Assembly (NCBI GenBank): GCA_905116865.2
Contig: CAJHNH020002834.1
Span: forward strand, 1-64,000
DNA from: Candidula unifasciata
Taxonomy: Eukaryota; Mollusca; Gastropoda; Stylommatophora; Geomitridae
Direction of reading: 5' to 3'
DNA length: 64,000 nt
Shown here in pieces: positions 43,301 to 55,300 of this stretch (positions are counted from its first letter, which is position 1; each line of letters begins with the position of its first letter). The notes beneath the pieces are model-generated. The model did not search any database and was not told where the DNA came from. It worked only from the letters and a program-made list of their open reading frames with translations. A program made the translations under genes and the position numbers.

Positions 43301-46300
43301 GTTTTTATCTTCGCATGTGTGATGTCCACAAGTGCATGATATATTTTATATTTTACAGATTTTGAAGTAAAAAAAAAAGGGGGGGGGGGGGGGGGGGGGG
43401 AGCTCCCCAACAGTTAAGAACACAGGGCTGTCATGCAAAAGACCCAGGTTCAAATCCTCAGTAAGGTTGGGAATTTTCTTTTTTTTTTTTGAGACAGAAC
43501 ATAAAATCATCCGGCTGCACTTTTGTCGCACCTTCCCCTGCCAGTTGATCAGTTTTCTCATGTGCAGGCACTTGTAAGTGAGTTGATAAAGCTCCTAAAC
43601 CTTGGAGGTATGGACCCCATTGTGGAGAAAAAATTAATTAGACCCAGTCTCTTGTCTTTTTCCCTCATTTTCTTTCTCTCTGTCTCATCTATTCTGTCTC
43701 ACTGTCTCTCTTTATAAAACTTTAACAAGTAAACTTCTCCTTCTTCGTCTTAGTGTTTACTGACTGTAAACCAGCAGAAAGTTGTGTTTGTTCATTGCCT
43801 TCCTTTAGTCTTGTTCCAGAATTTCATTGGCATAGTTTATGCGGACTGTTGGTTCCTTGCATTTCAAATAGATGTACTCCAACTTCAAAGGAAACCACCC
43901 TAATTAGTTTATTTTTACAACATGTGTGTTGGGGGCATGGGTCTGTTCTTCCACCTCCCTCCCTCCAATAGTGCCCTGTAACCTGACGGGTGCGACAACT
44001 ACAAAACACATGTTAGTGTAAGCAAATCATCAAATGAAATATAGATTCAGAGAATCATGGTTGCTGATGTCTGCTCTAAAACGGCACTTTAATAACAATA
44101 ATATTGTGTGTTATGTGACGGATTGTTTGTATGTGTGTGTGTGCCAGTTTTCATCTTTTGCTTGTTGGCTAAGTGTTTTCTCTCAGCTTTAAAATGCACA
44201 TATTTATGTTGTTAACAGTGTTGCTGTCTTGAAACATACACATATTTCTGAGGCATGGAAATAAAGGAGAAAAGGAATGATCATATCATTTTCAATAACA
44301 GGAAAAAAATATTAACGTCTAGAGAGATCAAAACTGTCTTTATCACCTGTATAAAAAAGAGTTAGTTGCGTATCCTTTACAGGACGTTGCAGAACCAACC
44401 CTAACAGCCCCTAGCTTTTGTGTGGTTTCTCTAAGCAAATTACGTCCAGTAGTTTGCCATTGCTTTCTGGACGGTCGGCTTTCTTGATACCACTGTCAAA
44501 ACCAATGCAAGGCGTATTGCCTGCAGCTGGGATCGAACCTGGCATCCCGGCATTACGAAGCGAAGTGTTGGCATCGACTTAGCCACAGAGCCGACATCAC
44601 CTGTATATACAACTTTAAAGAAGATGAGAAATATTGACATCTTAAAAGATCTAAACATCAAGGAAGATTGGCTAATAAACAGCATCCTTTCTCAAAAGCT
44701 GAAATATTTTGGTCATATCAAGCGCCACAGCGGATTGGAAAAAATTATAACAGAAGGCATGGTACCAGGAAGGATGGGTAGGGCCGACCGACGCGAAGAT
44801 GGGCACAGGATATAAGTGACTCCTTGAGTGTGAAAGTGCATGAGGCGGGAGAACTGGCGAGAGACCGAGTTTCTTTCAGGCAGACTGTGATGAGAGCGAC
44901 GTTCTGCAAAGGACCTGCTACATGATGATATACAACTTTGGGGGGAGCCACTATGGTGTAGCGGGTAGACACTCGCCTGTGTATTCAAAGGTTGTGGGTT
45001 TAGGTCGTGACGGAGCCGAATTTTTTTTTCAAAAATAACTTCGGCTCCCATATCGACCCAGCTTCAAACTGGTACCAAATAAAGTCCTTGGAAGTAAAGG
45101 TGGCCAGGATGAAGCTGACCACCTCACCCACCAAGTGCCAGTTGGTCTATAAAATATAGACCAATCCTTATATGCCTAATATGGTTAAAGGCATGGAAAA
45201 GGGTCCTTTACTTTACTATTTACTACTTTTTATGATGATGAAGGGCTGGGGGATCTTGAGCCCGAGCTACATGGCTAGCACTGTCGCCACAAACTGTGCA
45301 GGTTGGCAGTTTTATTTTTGCCTCCGACTGAATCAATTTGTCACCTTATCGAGGTTTTAAACCTTGACCTTTTGAATGAAAGCCCAGCATTCTTAACACT
45401 CAGATGAATAGTGTGGTGAACATCATACTAGCTGCCTTTACTTCCCAGGAGATTACCTGGAACCCATTTTAGACTGGGTCAACATTGGAGCCAAGGTCAG
45501 TTTGGAGAAAACATTCTCCTTGATGCAGATTGAATTCCAGACCGCGGGGCAGCAAAATTAAGGTGGCTGGATTGATTTTGACCATATCACATATTGAGCA
45601 CCAGTTAATCTTGACAAAAGGTGATGCTAGTCTTATATACGAGGGGAGCTTCCAATGAACACTTTAAAAGTATGATATAAATTACAAAAACCAGATCATT
45701 GTCTTGGAACTTGTCAGTTTTGTTGTTTGGGTAATACCTGTAGAAATCAATGAAAGGGTTAAACCTGTAGAAATCAGTGAAGGGGGAAAACCTGTAAAAA
45801 TCAATGAAAGGGTAAAACCTGTAGAAATCAATGAAGGGGTAAAACCTGTAGAAATCAATGAAAGGGTAAAACCTGTAGAAATCAGTGAAGGGGTAAAACC
45901 TGTAGAAATCAATGAAGGGGTAAAACCTGTAGAAATCAATTAGGGGGTAAAACCTGTAGAAATCAATGAAGGGGTAAAAACCTGTAGAAATCAGTGAAGG
46001 GGGAAAACCTGTAGAAATCAATGAAAGGGTAAAACCTGTAGAAATCAGTGAAGGGGTAACACCTGTAGAAATCAAGGAAAGGGTAAAACCTGTAGAAATC
46101 AATGAAGGGGTGAAACCTGTAGAAATCAGTGAAGGGGTGAAACCTGTAGAAATCAATGAAGGGGTAAAACCTGTAGAAATCAATGAAGGGGTAAAACCTG
46201 TAGAAATCAATGAAGGGGTAAAACCTGTAGAAATCAGTGAAGGGGGAAAACCTGTAGAAATCAATGAAGGGGTAAAACCTGTAGAAATCAATGAAGGGGT

Positions 46301-49300
46301 AAAACCTGTAGAAATCAACGAAAGGGTAAAACCTGTAGAAATCAGTGAAGGGGTAAAACCTGTAGAAATCAATGAAAGGGTAAAACCTGTAGAAATCAAT
46401 GAAGGGGTGAAACCTGTAGAAATCAGTGAAGGGGTGAAACCTGTAGAAATCAATGAAGGGGTAAAACCTGTAGAAATCAATGAAGGGGTAAAACCTGTAG
46501 AAATCAATGAAGGGGTAAAACCTGTAGAAATCAGTGAAGGGGGAAAACCTGTAGAAATCAATGAAAGGGTAAAACCTGTAGAAATCAGTGAAGGGTTGAA
46601 ACCTGTAGAAATCAATGAAGGGGTGAAACCTGTAGAAATCAATGAAGGGGTAAAACCTGTAGAAATCAGTGAAGGGGGAAAACCTGTAGAAATCAGTCAG
46701 CGAATGAATGCCTGTCAGTCCAGAAAATCTGTGAGTGGAGTATGAAGTTTGAAAACAGTGTGACTTCTGTGACAGACTGTTCACAACCAAGTTAGTCGCA
46801 CCACTTGTCAAATACCCCACAAGGCATGGAAAGGATACTTTACCTTTTTTATAAATCTTGGATATTGCTGTTTCATTGACCACCTAAAGCACAAAACAAA
46901 ACCACATCTAGATGTTGTTTCTAGCCCTTTAACCCCAAGCCACCCGATAATTAAGCATCGTCACCATCTGTTTCAAGTTCCAGTGAAGCCTGCATTGGGC
47001 AGTTCCCAACAAGCCTAGTAAATTAAAATATATCTATAAAAGTCATGATTTGCCATTAGTGGCAGCATAGCCACTAGGTCATGTTATCAGTCAAAAGTAA
47101 TATAATATGATATAATATTATATAAGGTTATAATATTGTATTAAGCCTGAATAAGTTTTTCCTCATGTATTTATCCACTTCATTCATTTTTATTGATAAC
47201 ACCCCTGCACATATTTTTAGAATCAATTTTTGAAATATATATATTAACAACAAAAATGTTTAAAAATTTGTTAGCAATGTGTGTAAAATATTTTTTATTT
47301 TTTAAAAAGATTTATTTTGTTTGAATTAGCGGATTCATGCCCCCCCCCCCCCTAACCGCCCCCTCCCCCACACACAACTAGTTTCTGTGACGAAAGGATT
47401 GTTACTGTGCAGTGTTTTACATGCATCTGTGTTTTGTTTGCTCTTGTATTGTTTCCTATGCACTTCTGTTATTTTATAATAAATGATTTCATGTCTCACA
47501 GAGGTCATGACGACAAGACATGGCAACCTCACTGCTTGGTGTCCTTGCATAGATATGAATGAAGAATTGTAAAAATACAGGGTAAAAATCATTATGATTA
47601 AACCATTTCGCTGTTTTTATTTGTTAAAGGTAAAGGTAAAGTCAGGAGATGTGAACCAACGTCATTGCACACGGTTATAAACCATAAGTGCTCTGCCACC
47701 AGTACGGACAGCTGATAAAATACTGTCTGCCTGTGTCGCCGTTCGCACGTAATTCTGTAGCTGCAGCGACGTTCCTCCATTTGCCTCAGAGTGTCACTCT
47801 GGTACCCATTTCCTAGAGGCTGGGTGAACCCCGGTTTCAAACACCGACCGTAGCTGCAGCGAGTCACAGCTGGATTTGAAAGCAAGCCTCCTATAGACTA
47901 GGCTCACACGGCTCTCTTTTTTTTTGTTATTCAAAGGTTTGATAGCATTGTCTAAGGACTGCTTCCTGCAGAACCCTGAAGGAGCAGCCTTTGATAAATA
48001 GGAGGTTTAATTCTTTGAGTCCCAGGGGGTTTAGCATCACAGGCTCAAAAGAGATGTAAAATCGGCGCATCTTGCGTTCATTGGGCTTCTAGGTAGGAAT
48101 CTGTGAATGTATGATGCGTTCCTTGGGACTCAAAGAGTTAACATATGGGAGGAAGGTTAAGCAGTTGTTCTCAGGATGTGATGATTGCTGGGGTGTGCCT
48201 AGCACCAGAGCACCAGGCTGTGCATTAATCAAAGCTTTCTTGAATGGTGGGAATGCCCATTTTCTACCCCTGCATTCCCTTAACAATTCTGGTTCCCAGA
48301 GTGTACTAACGTCCTCCCCATGTGGTATGCAATTTTTAGTTATTTCGGAGCCCCAACCTGGCTTTCGCTGGGGGCCCTAAATATAGCCGGGCCTTAAATA
48401 TGGCTAACAGCTGAACGGGGTTTCCGGGACCTCTCCACGGGTGATCCTCATCTGCATGGTGGCACTTTGTGTCACCGGGTGTTTATCACTCTGTGTGATG
48501 TCCTGGTGGGGTACAACTTACCTACCTACCTTGAACGCTGACCAGCTTGTGTGCAGCTTTTCTGAATGGGCCTGCTAGAGAATACAACATGCAGATTTGG
48601 GGGGGGGGGGACCCAGGTAACAAATGCCTAAAGAAGTTGGATGTGTCGACCTAATGGAAAAAGGATGACAGCCATACTGTAAACAGATGCAGTGTAATTA
48701 TTTCCTTGGGTGAACTAGAAGGAGAAGTTTGGTAGTCTTCTTCTTCTTCTTCTTTGCGTTCACCAGCTGTAAACTCTGGCAGAAAGTTCTGGTTGTTCAC
48801 CCACTTCTGGACAACAGTTCTGCTCCAGAACCTGAGTGTTGCATGTGCATCCTTTTTATAGATCTGACTCATTTGTATGCAGACTGCTGGTTCCTTGCCT
48901 CTCAGGCAGATGCACTCCGAGTTCGAAGGAAGCTCCCAGTTAGTCAACTCTTACGATATGCTTTTGGGTAGGCAGTTGGTCTATTCTTTTTTTCCCCTAT
49001 AATAGGGCCTCGGAACCCACACGGGTAGTTTGGTAGAATGCAGTTGATGTGTGTTCTCTCCCCTGCTTTGACTGTGCTATGATCTATAAATGTCCTCAGT
49101 CTGAAGATGAGTGAGGGTCCGCAGGGGTTAGTGCATTTGTCGTTGCTGAATGAGGTTTTTGTGACTAGCATCCAGGATGTCCTGCTCATTCGAAGAAGAA
49201 GAGATGGGTCATTGTCAAGAAAAGCATGCCTCCCCAAAAGAGCGTAAGAGTCGACTAATTGGGGAGCTTCCTTTGAAGTCGGAGTGCACATGCCAGAGAG

Positions 49301-52300
49301 GCAAGGAACCAACAGTCTGTATTCAAGTGGATCATATCTGTAAAACTGATCACACGCAACACTCAGGTTATGGAGCAGGACTGCAGTTCAGAAGTGGACG
49401 AGCAACCAGAACTTTCCGCCAGAGTGTACAGCTGGTGAATGCAAAGAAGAAGAAGAATCACGCTCATAAATAAGGAATCCAGATAATTTCTAGAATTGCC
49501 TGGGAAAGGAAAAGGCAACGAGGATGGGAACTGACCATTCCAGAAAATCTGACTTAAAATGTGTGAGGGCAGTGTCCCATCTCAGTGACAGTATCTGCTA
49601 TGGGACAACTTTTTATAAGGTGAGAGAATTGACTTCCTTGCAACAGGTTTGATCTCATCTGGCTCAGTCTCACTCACTGCAGAGCTGAGACCCTTTATTC
49701 TTGTGTGGAGAGGAAACACAGAGGGCATCTTAAACAGTTGCTGATGAACTACACACATTTCCCTGTGTGGGTTCTAAGGCTTCACTGTTGGGGAAAACAA
49801 GAATCGACCCACTGTCTCCCCAGCAAGCATGTCGTAGGAGTTGACTTATTGGGGGCATCCTTTGGAGTTGGAGTGCATCTGCCTGAGAGGCAAGGTAGCA
49901 GAAGTCTGCATACAAATAAGCCAGATCTGTGAAACGGATGGGCACGCCCAACACTCAGGTTCTGGAAAAAGTCTAAATGAACAACAAGAACTTCCGTCTG
50001 AGTTTACAGCCGGTGAATGCGAAGAAGTAGAAAAACTACAAACATTTCTTAATGGTGCCTCTGCACAAGAGGACATCAAAAGGTTTGACAAGATCACTAA
50101 AGTAGAGCTCATAGAGAGAACTAAACAATTGTATGACATGATCACTAAAGTAGAGCTCATAGAGCGAACTAAACAACTGTATGACAGGATCACTAAAGTA
50201 GAGCTCATAGAAAGAACTAAACAACTGTGTGACAGGATCACTAAAGTAGAGCTCATAGAAAGAACTAAACAACTGTGTGACAGGATCACTAAAGTAGAGC
50301 TCATAGAAAGAACTAAACAACTGTATGACAGGATCACTAAAGTAGAACTGATAGAGAGAACTAAACAACTGTATGACAGGATCACTAAAGTAGAGCTCAT
50401 AGAGAGAACTAAACAACTGTGTGACAGGATCACTAAAGTAGAGCTCATAGAAAGAACTAAACAACTGTGTGACAGGATCACTAAAGTAGAGCTCATAGAA
50501 AGAACTAAACCACTGTGTGACAGGATCACTAAAGTAGAGCTCATAGAAAGAACTAAACAACTGTGTGACAGGATCACTAAAGTAGAGCTCATAGAAAGAA
50601 CTAAACTGTATGACAGGATCACTAAAGTAGAGCTCATAGAGTGAACTAAACAACTGTATGACAGGATCACTAAAGTAGAGCTCATAGAGAGAACTAAACA
50701 ATTGTATGACCGGATCACTAAAGTAGAGCTTATAGAGAGAACTAAACAACTGTATGACCGGATCACTAAAGTAGAGCTTATAGAGAGAACTAAACAATTG
50801 TATGACAGGATCACTAAAGTAGAGCTCATAGAGAGAACTAAACAATTGTATGACAGGATCACTAAAGTAGAGCTCATAGAGTGAACTAAACAACTGTATG
50901 ACAGGATCACTAAAGTAGAGCTCATAGAGAGAACTAAACAACTGTATGACCGGATCACTAAAGTAGAGCTTATAGAGAGAACTAAACAACTGTATGACCG
51001 GATCACTAAAGTAGAGCTATAGAGAGAGAACTCACTAAAAACAATTGTATGTATGACAGGATCACTAAAGTAGAGCTTATAGAGAGAACTAAACAATTGT
51101 ATGACAGGATCACTAAAGTAGAGCTTATAGAGAGAACTAAACAATTGTATGACAGGATCACTAAAGTAGAGCTTATAGAGAGAACTAAACAACTGTATGA
51201 CAGGATCACTAAAGTAGAGCTCATAGAGAGAACTAAACAATTGTATGACAGGATCACTAAAGTAGAGCTCATAGAGAGAACTAAACAATTGTATGACAGG
51301 ATCACTAAAGTAGAGCTCATAGAAAGAACTAAACAACTGTGTGACAGGATCACTAAAGTAGAGCTCATAGAAAGAACTAAACAACTGTGTGACAGGATCA
51401 CTAAAGTAGAGCTCATAGAAAGAACTAAACAACTGTATGACAGGATCACTAAAGTAGAGCTCATAGAGCGAACTAAACAACTGTATGACAGGATCACTAA
51501 AGCAGAGCTCATAGAAAGAACTAAACAACTGTGTGACAGGATCACTAAAGTAGAGCTCATAGAAAGAACTAAACAACTGTGTGACAGGATCACTAAAGTA
51601 GAGCTCATAGAAAGAACTAAACAACTATGTGACAGGATCACTAAAGTAGAGCTCATAGAAAGAACTAAACAACTGTATGACAGGATCACTAAAGTAGAGC
51701 TCATAGAGCGAACTAAACAACTGTATGACAGGATCACTAAAGTAGAGCTCATAGAAAGAACTAAACAACTGTGTGACAGGATCACTAAAGTAGAGCTCAT
51801 AGAAAGAACTAAACAACTGTGTGACAGGATCACTAAAGTAGAGCTCATAGAAAGAACTAAACAACTGTGTGACAGGATCACTAAAGTAGAGCTCATAGAA
51901 AGAACTAAACAACTGTGTGACAGGATCACTAAAGTAGAGCTCATAGAAAGAACTAAACAACTGTATGACAGGATCACTAAAGTAGAGCTCATAGAGCGAA
52001 CTAAACAACTGTATGACAGGATCACTAAAGTAGAGCTCATAGAAAGAACTAAACAACTGTGTGACAGGATCACTAAAGTAGAGCTCATAGAAAGAACTAA
52101 ACAACTGTGTGACAGGATCACTAAAGTAGAGCTCATAGAAAGAACTAAACAACTGTGTGACAGGATCACTAAAGTAGAGCTCATAGAAAGAACTAAACAA
52201 CTGTATGACAGGATCACTAAAGTAGAACTGATAGAGAGATCTAAACAACTGTATGACAGGATCACTAAAGTAGAACTGATAGAAAGAACTAAACAACTGT

Positions 52301-55300
52301 GTGACAGGATCACTAAAGTAGAACTGATAGAAAGAACTAAACAACTGTGTGACAGGATCACTAAAGTAGAGCTCATAGAAAGAACTAAACAACTGTGTGA
52401 CAGGATCACTAAAGTAGAGCTCATAGAAAGAACTAAACAACTGTATGACAGGATCTCTAAAGTAGAGCTCATAGAAAGAACTAAACAATTGCCAGAATTA
52501 AGAGATGAGGAGAAAGACGCTTGTTTCCTTTAAAGTCAGAGTTCATCTGTCTGAGAGGCAAGGAACCAGCAGTCTGCATACAAGTAAGCTGGATCAGTAA
52601 AACAGATGTGCATGCAGAACTCAGGTTCTTGTTCAAGATCAGTGTGCAGGAGTGAACGAACAGTCAGAACTTTTGGCCAGAGTTTACAGCTGGTGAACAC
52701 TAAGAAAAAGAAGAGTTAATTCTTTTTTTTTAAATTTAAAAAATAAAACGTACAAACATTTTCCTGTTCAAATTGTAATAAAAAGACATGACATGAGTTA
52801 TAAAGGTTGGCAAAAAACATAGAGTTATCTGGCGTGGGTTGTTTCAAGTTAGTGCTTAGTTGGGGGATAAAGAACAGAAGTAGACGAAGAAGGGCACTTT
52901 CTCGTGACTGTGCATTGCTGTTGTATAGATTTGTGGTCACAGTTGTCATACTTGTTTCCTGGGGACAGCATGCTGGTTGCTTGCTACAACTGTTGTGTTT
53001 GTCTGTTTTGAATCTGCTGTGTTTTCCTGAAAATAAGACCTAACCCAAAAAGTAAGCCCTGGCAGGATTGTTCAAGATGCTCATAATTGAAGACTTACCT
53101 CCGACATTTGACCAATATAAGACTGTAAGCCAGATGGACAGCTTTATTCATCCGTGGAAAGGTGCAACAGACATATCAAATTATATTGTAATGAATGTAT
53201 AAATACTTGGACAAAATAAGACATCCTCTGAAAATCAACCCTAAAGTTTCCTTTGTATCAAAAATAATATAAGACCTGGTCTTATTTTTGGGAACCTTGC
53301 CAGTTTTCTATTTGTTGGCTATTTATTGTCCTCCATTGCTTAGACTCATTCAACAGACAGCCAAAGATGTGTATGATTCTTTTAGCTCATTCTGTACAAA
53401 AAACTCGGTGCATGTTTTTGTTTTTTGGTAAGACTTTAAAAAAAAAAAGTAAAGTTCCCTTTTCACGCCTTTCGGTGCATCGGGCATATGGGCAGAGCGT
53501 CCCATATTTTTACAGACCATCAGCACTCTGTGGGTAATGTGGTCAGCATTACGCCGGCTGTCTTTACTTTCCCAGGACAGCCCATCCTGGTACCCATTTT
53601 AGGCTGGGTCGACCTGCCACGTCCCATACCACGATAAAAGTCCACGCAGCCTGCAGTGGGTTTCGATCGCGGTATGCTGGCTTATGAGTCAGACTCGCAA
53701 CGCCTTAGCCACGGACGCTGCTTTGGTAAGACTACACACACAAAATTGTTTGTATTTATTTTTTAATTTTTTTTAAGTATCTGTATGTGCCATTTTTGTC
53801 TTTCCTTCTGTACTTATTATTATCCTGATTAATTTTTTTAAATCTCTTGTCGAAGGCTTATTTGATCTGAGTGCTTACTTTTTTCTTGTTTATCTCCTCC
53901 TGTAGGCCTGTTATCACAATTCTGGAGGAAGTGAAATCTCCAGAAAGGTCAGTACATTACTATTTTCATATTTTTACGAGTTTTAAAGAAATACAATTCT
54001 ATGCTTTCTTCACAATGTTGTTGTTATCGATCCAGCGATGCATAAACTTTCGCTCTTTGGCCCAATGCCATTTCGTAGAATTTACACATTTTCACAAGCT
54101 GTTTTTCCTCCGTACAAGGTGTTCCACTTGTCTGGTCTCGGAAGGCATAGTGTTCTTCTAGTCACTTTGAGTTTTGGGCACTCAAAGAGATGATGGTCAA
54201 CAGTTTCATAGGGGTAGTTACATAGCTGGCACTCTGGGGAGTGTTGTGGCTGTATTCTGTTTAGATGTCCACTGAGTGGAGTATGTTGTATTCTGAGTCT
54301 GAAGATGGTGGCCTGGTCCCTCCTTGTTAGAGGGTTGATTCTGTCGTTAGGATCAGGACCAGCCATATGTCTATAAACCTCTCTTCTAGTGTCTCTCATG
54401 GCCTATCTGTTTAGCCATGTCTCTTTATTTATGGCTATTATAAGTGTTTTTGCTGTCTGTAGGGTTGTGGCTGTAGGTGGTTGTTCTTATGTTGCTCCTT
54501 TCTTTGCCAGTCTGTCAGCTCTGTCATTACCTGGTGTGCCAGAGTGGCCTGGAATCCACTGCATCACTATTCTGATGTTGTATGAGGTAATAAGCTGATC
54601 AGCATCCAGGATTATCTTGGCTATGTCAGTTCTGCAGCGTTCACTGCCCTCCAGAGCTTGTGGGGCAGACATTGAATCGGTGAAGATAACAATATTTTGT
54701 GCCTTTGAAGGATAAACTTCCATTACAATCTTTATATGGTATAACGCTGTTTCCAGTGCAATAATTTTGGCTTCATAATTTGAGCAGAACTCCTCACATG
54801 CATGACAGATATCTTCAGTAGATCTACCAAGATAACCTATGTAGATTCCGTAACCTGCTTTATTGGTAGCTTTGAATGCAGTTCCATCAGTATAAACATA
54901 TATCCATTCTTCAGGGTAGGAATCAATGGTCGGACTCTTTGGTTTCTTTGTCAGTTTCTTCCTTACTTCTGGAGCTTTAAAGCTAGTGTGTGGTGGTTGA
55001 AACAACCACATTACTATCCCAAGAAACTCTTGGTACTTGGAGGGAGAAGCAGGGGCCAACTGACACGAAGATGGGCACAGGATATAAGTGACTCCTTGAG
55101 TATGAAAGTACATGAGGCCGGGAGAACTGTCCTGTATTTTATGTACACAGTGTAAAACCAATGTGTGCTTTATTCTGTGTGTGTATTCCCAGTTTTCTAC
55201 AAGGTGTCTATTAGGATGGTTACGATTTATTCTAATGCATCTTTCATAAATTTCTAAAGTGGGGTTATCTTTATAATGAAAGTTGGCACACAACACCCGC

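Noticed and set aside
45605..46883. Open frames of 345, 306 and 211 codons in the 27-bp array
   Set aside because: Same reason: unit length divisible by 3, both strands open, with no exon signals.
49846..51624. 592-codon open frame on the minus strand, and other long frames in the 48-bp array
   Set aside because: The unit length is divisible by 3, so a stop-free unit keeps several frames open on both strands. No start context, splice site or composition supports a protein.
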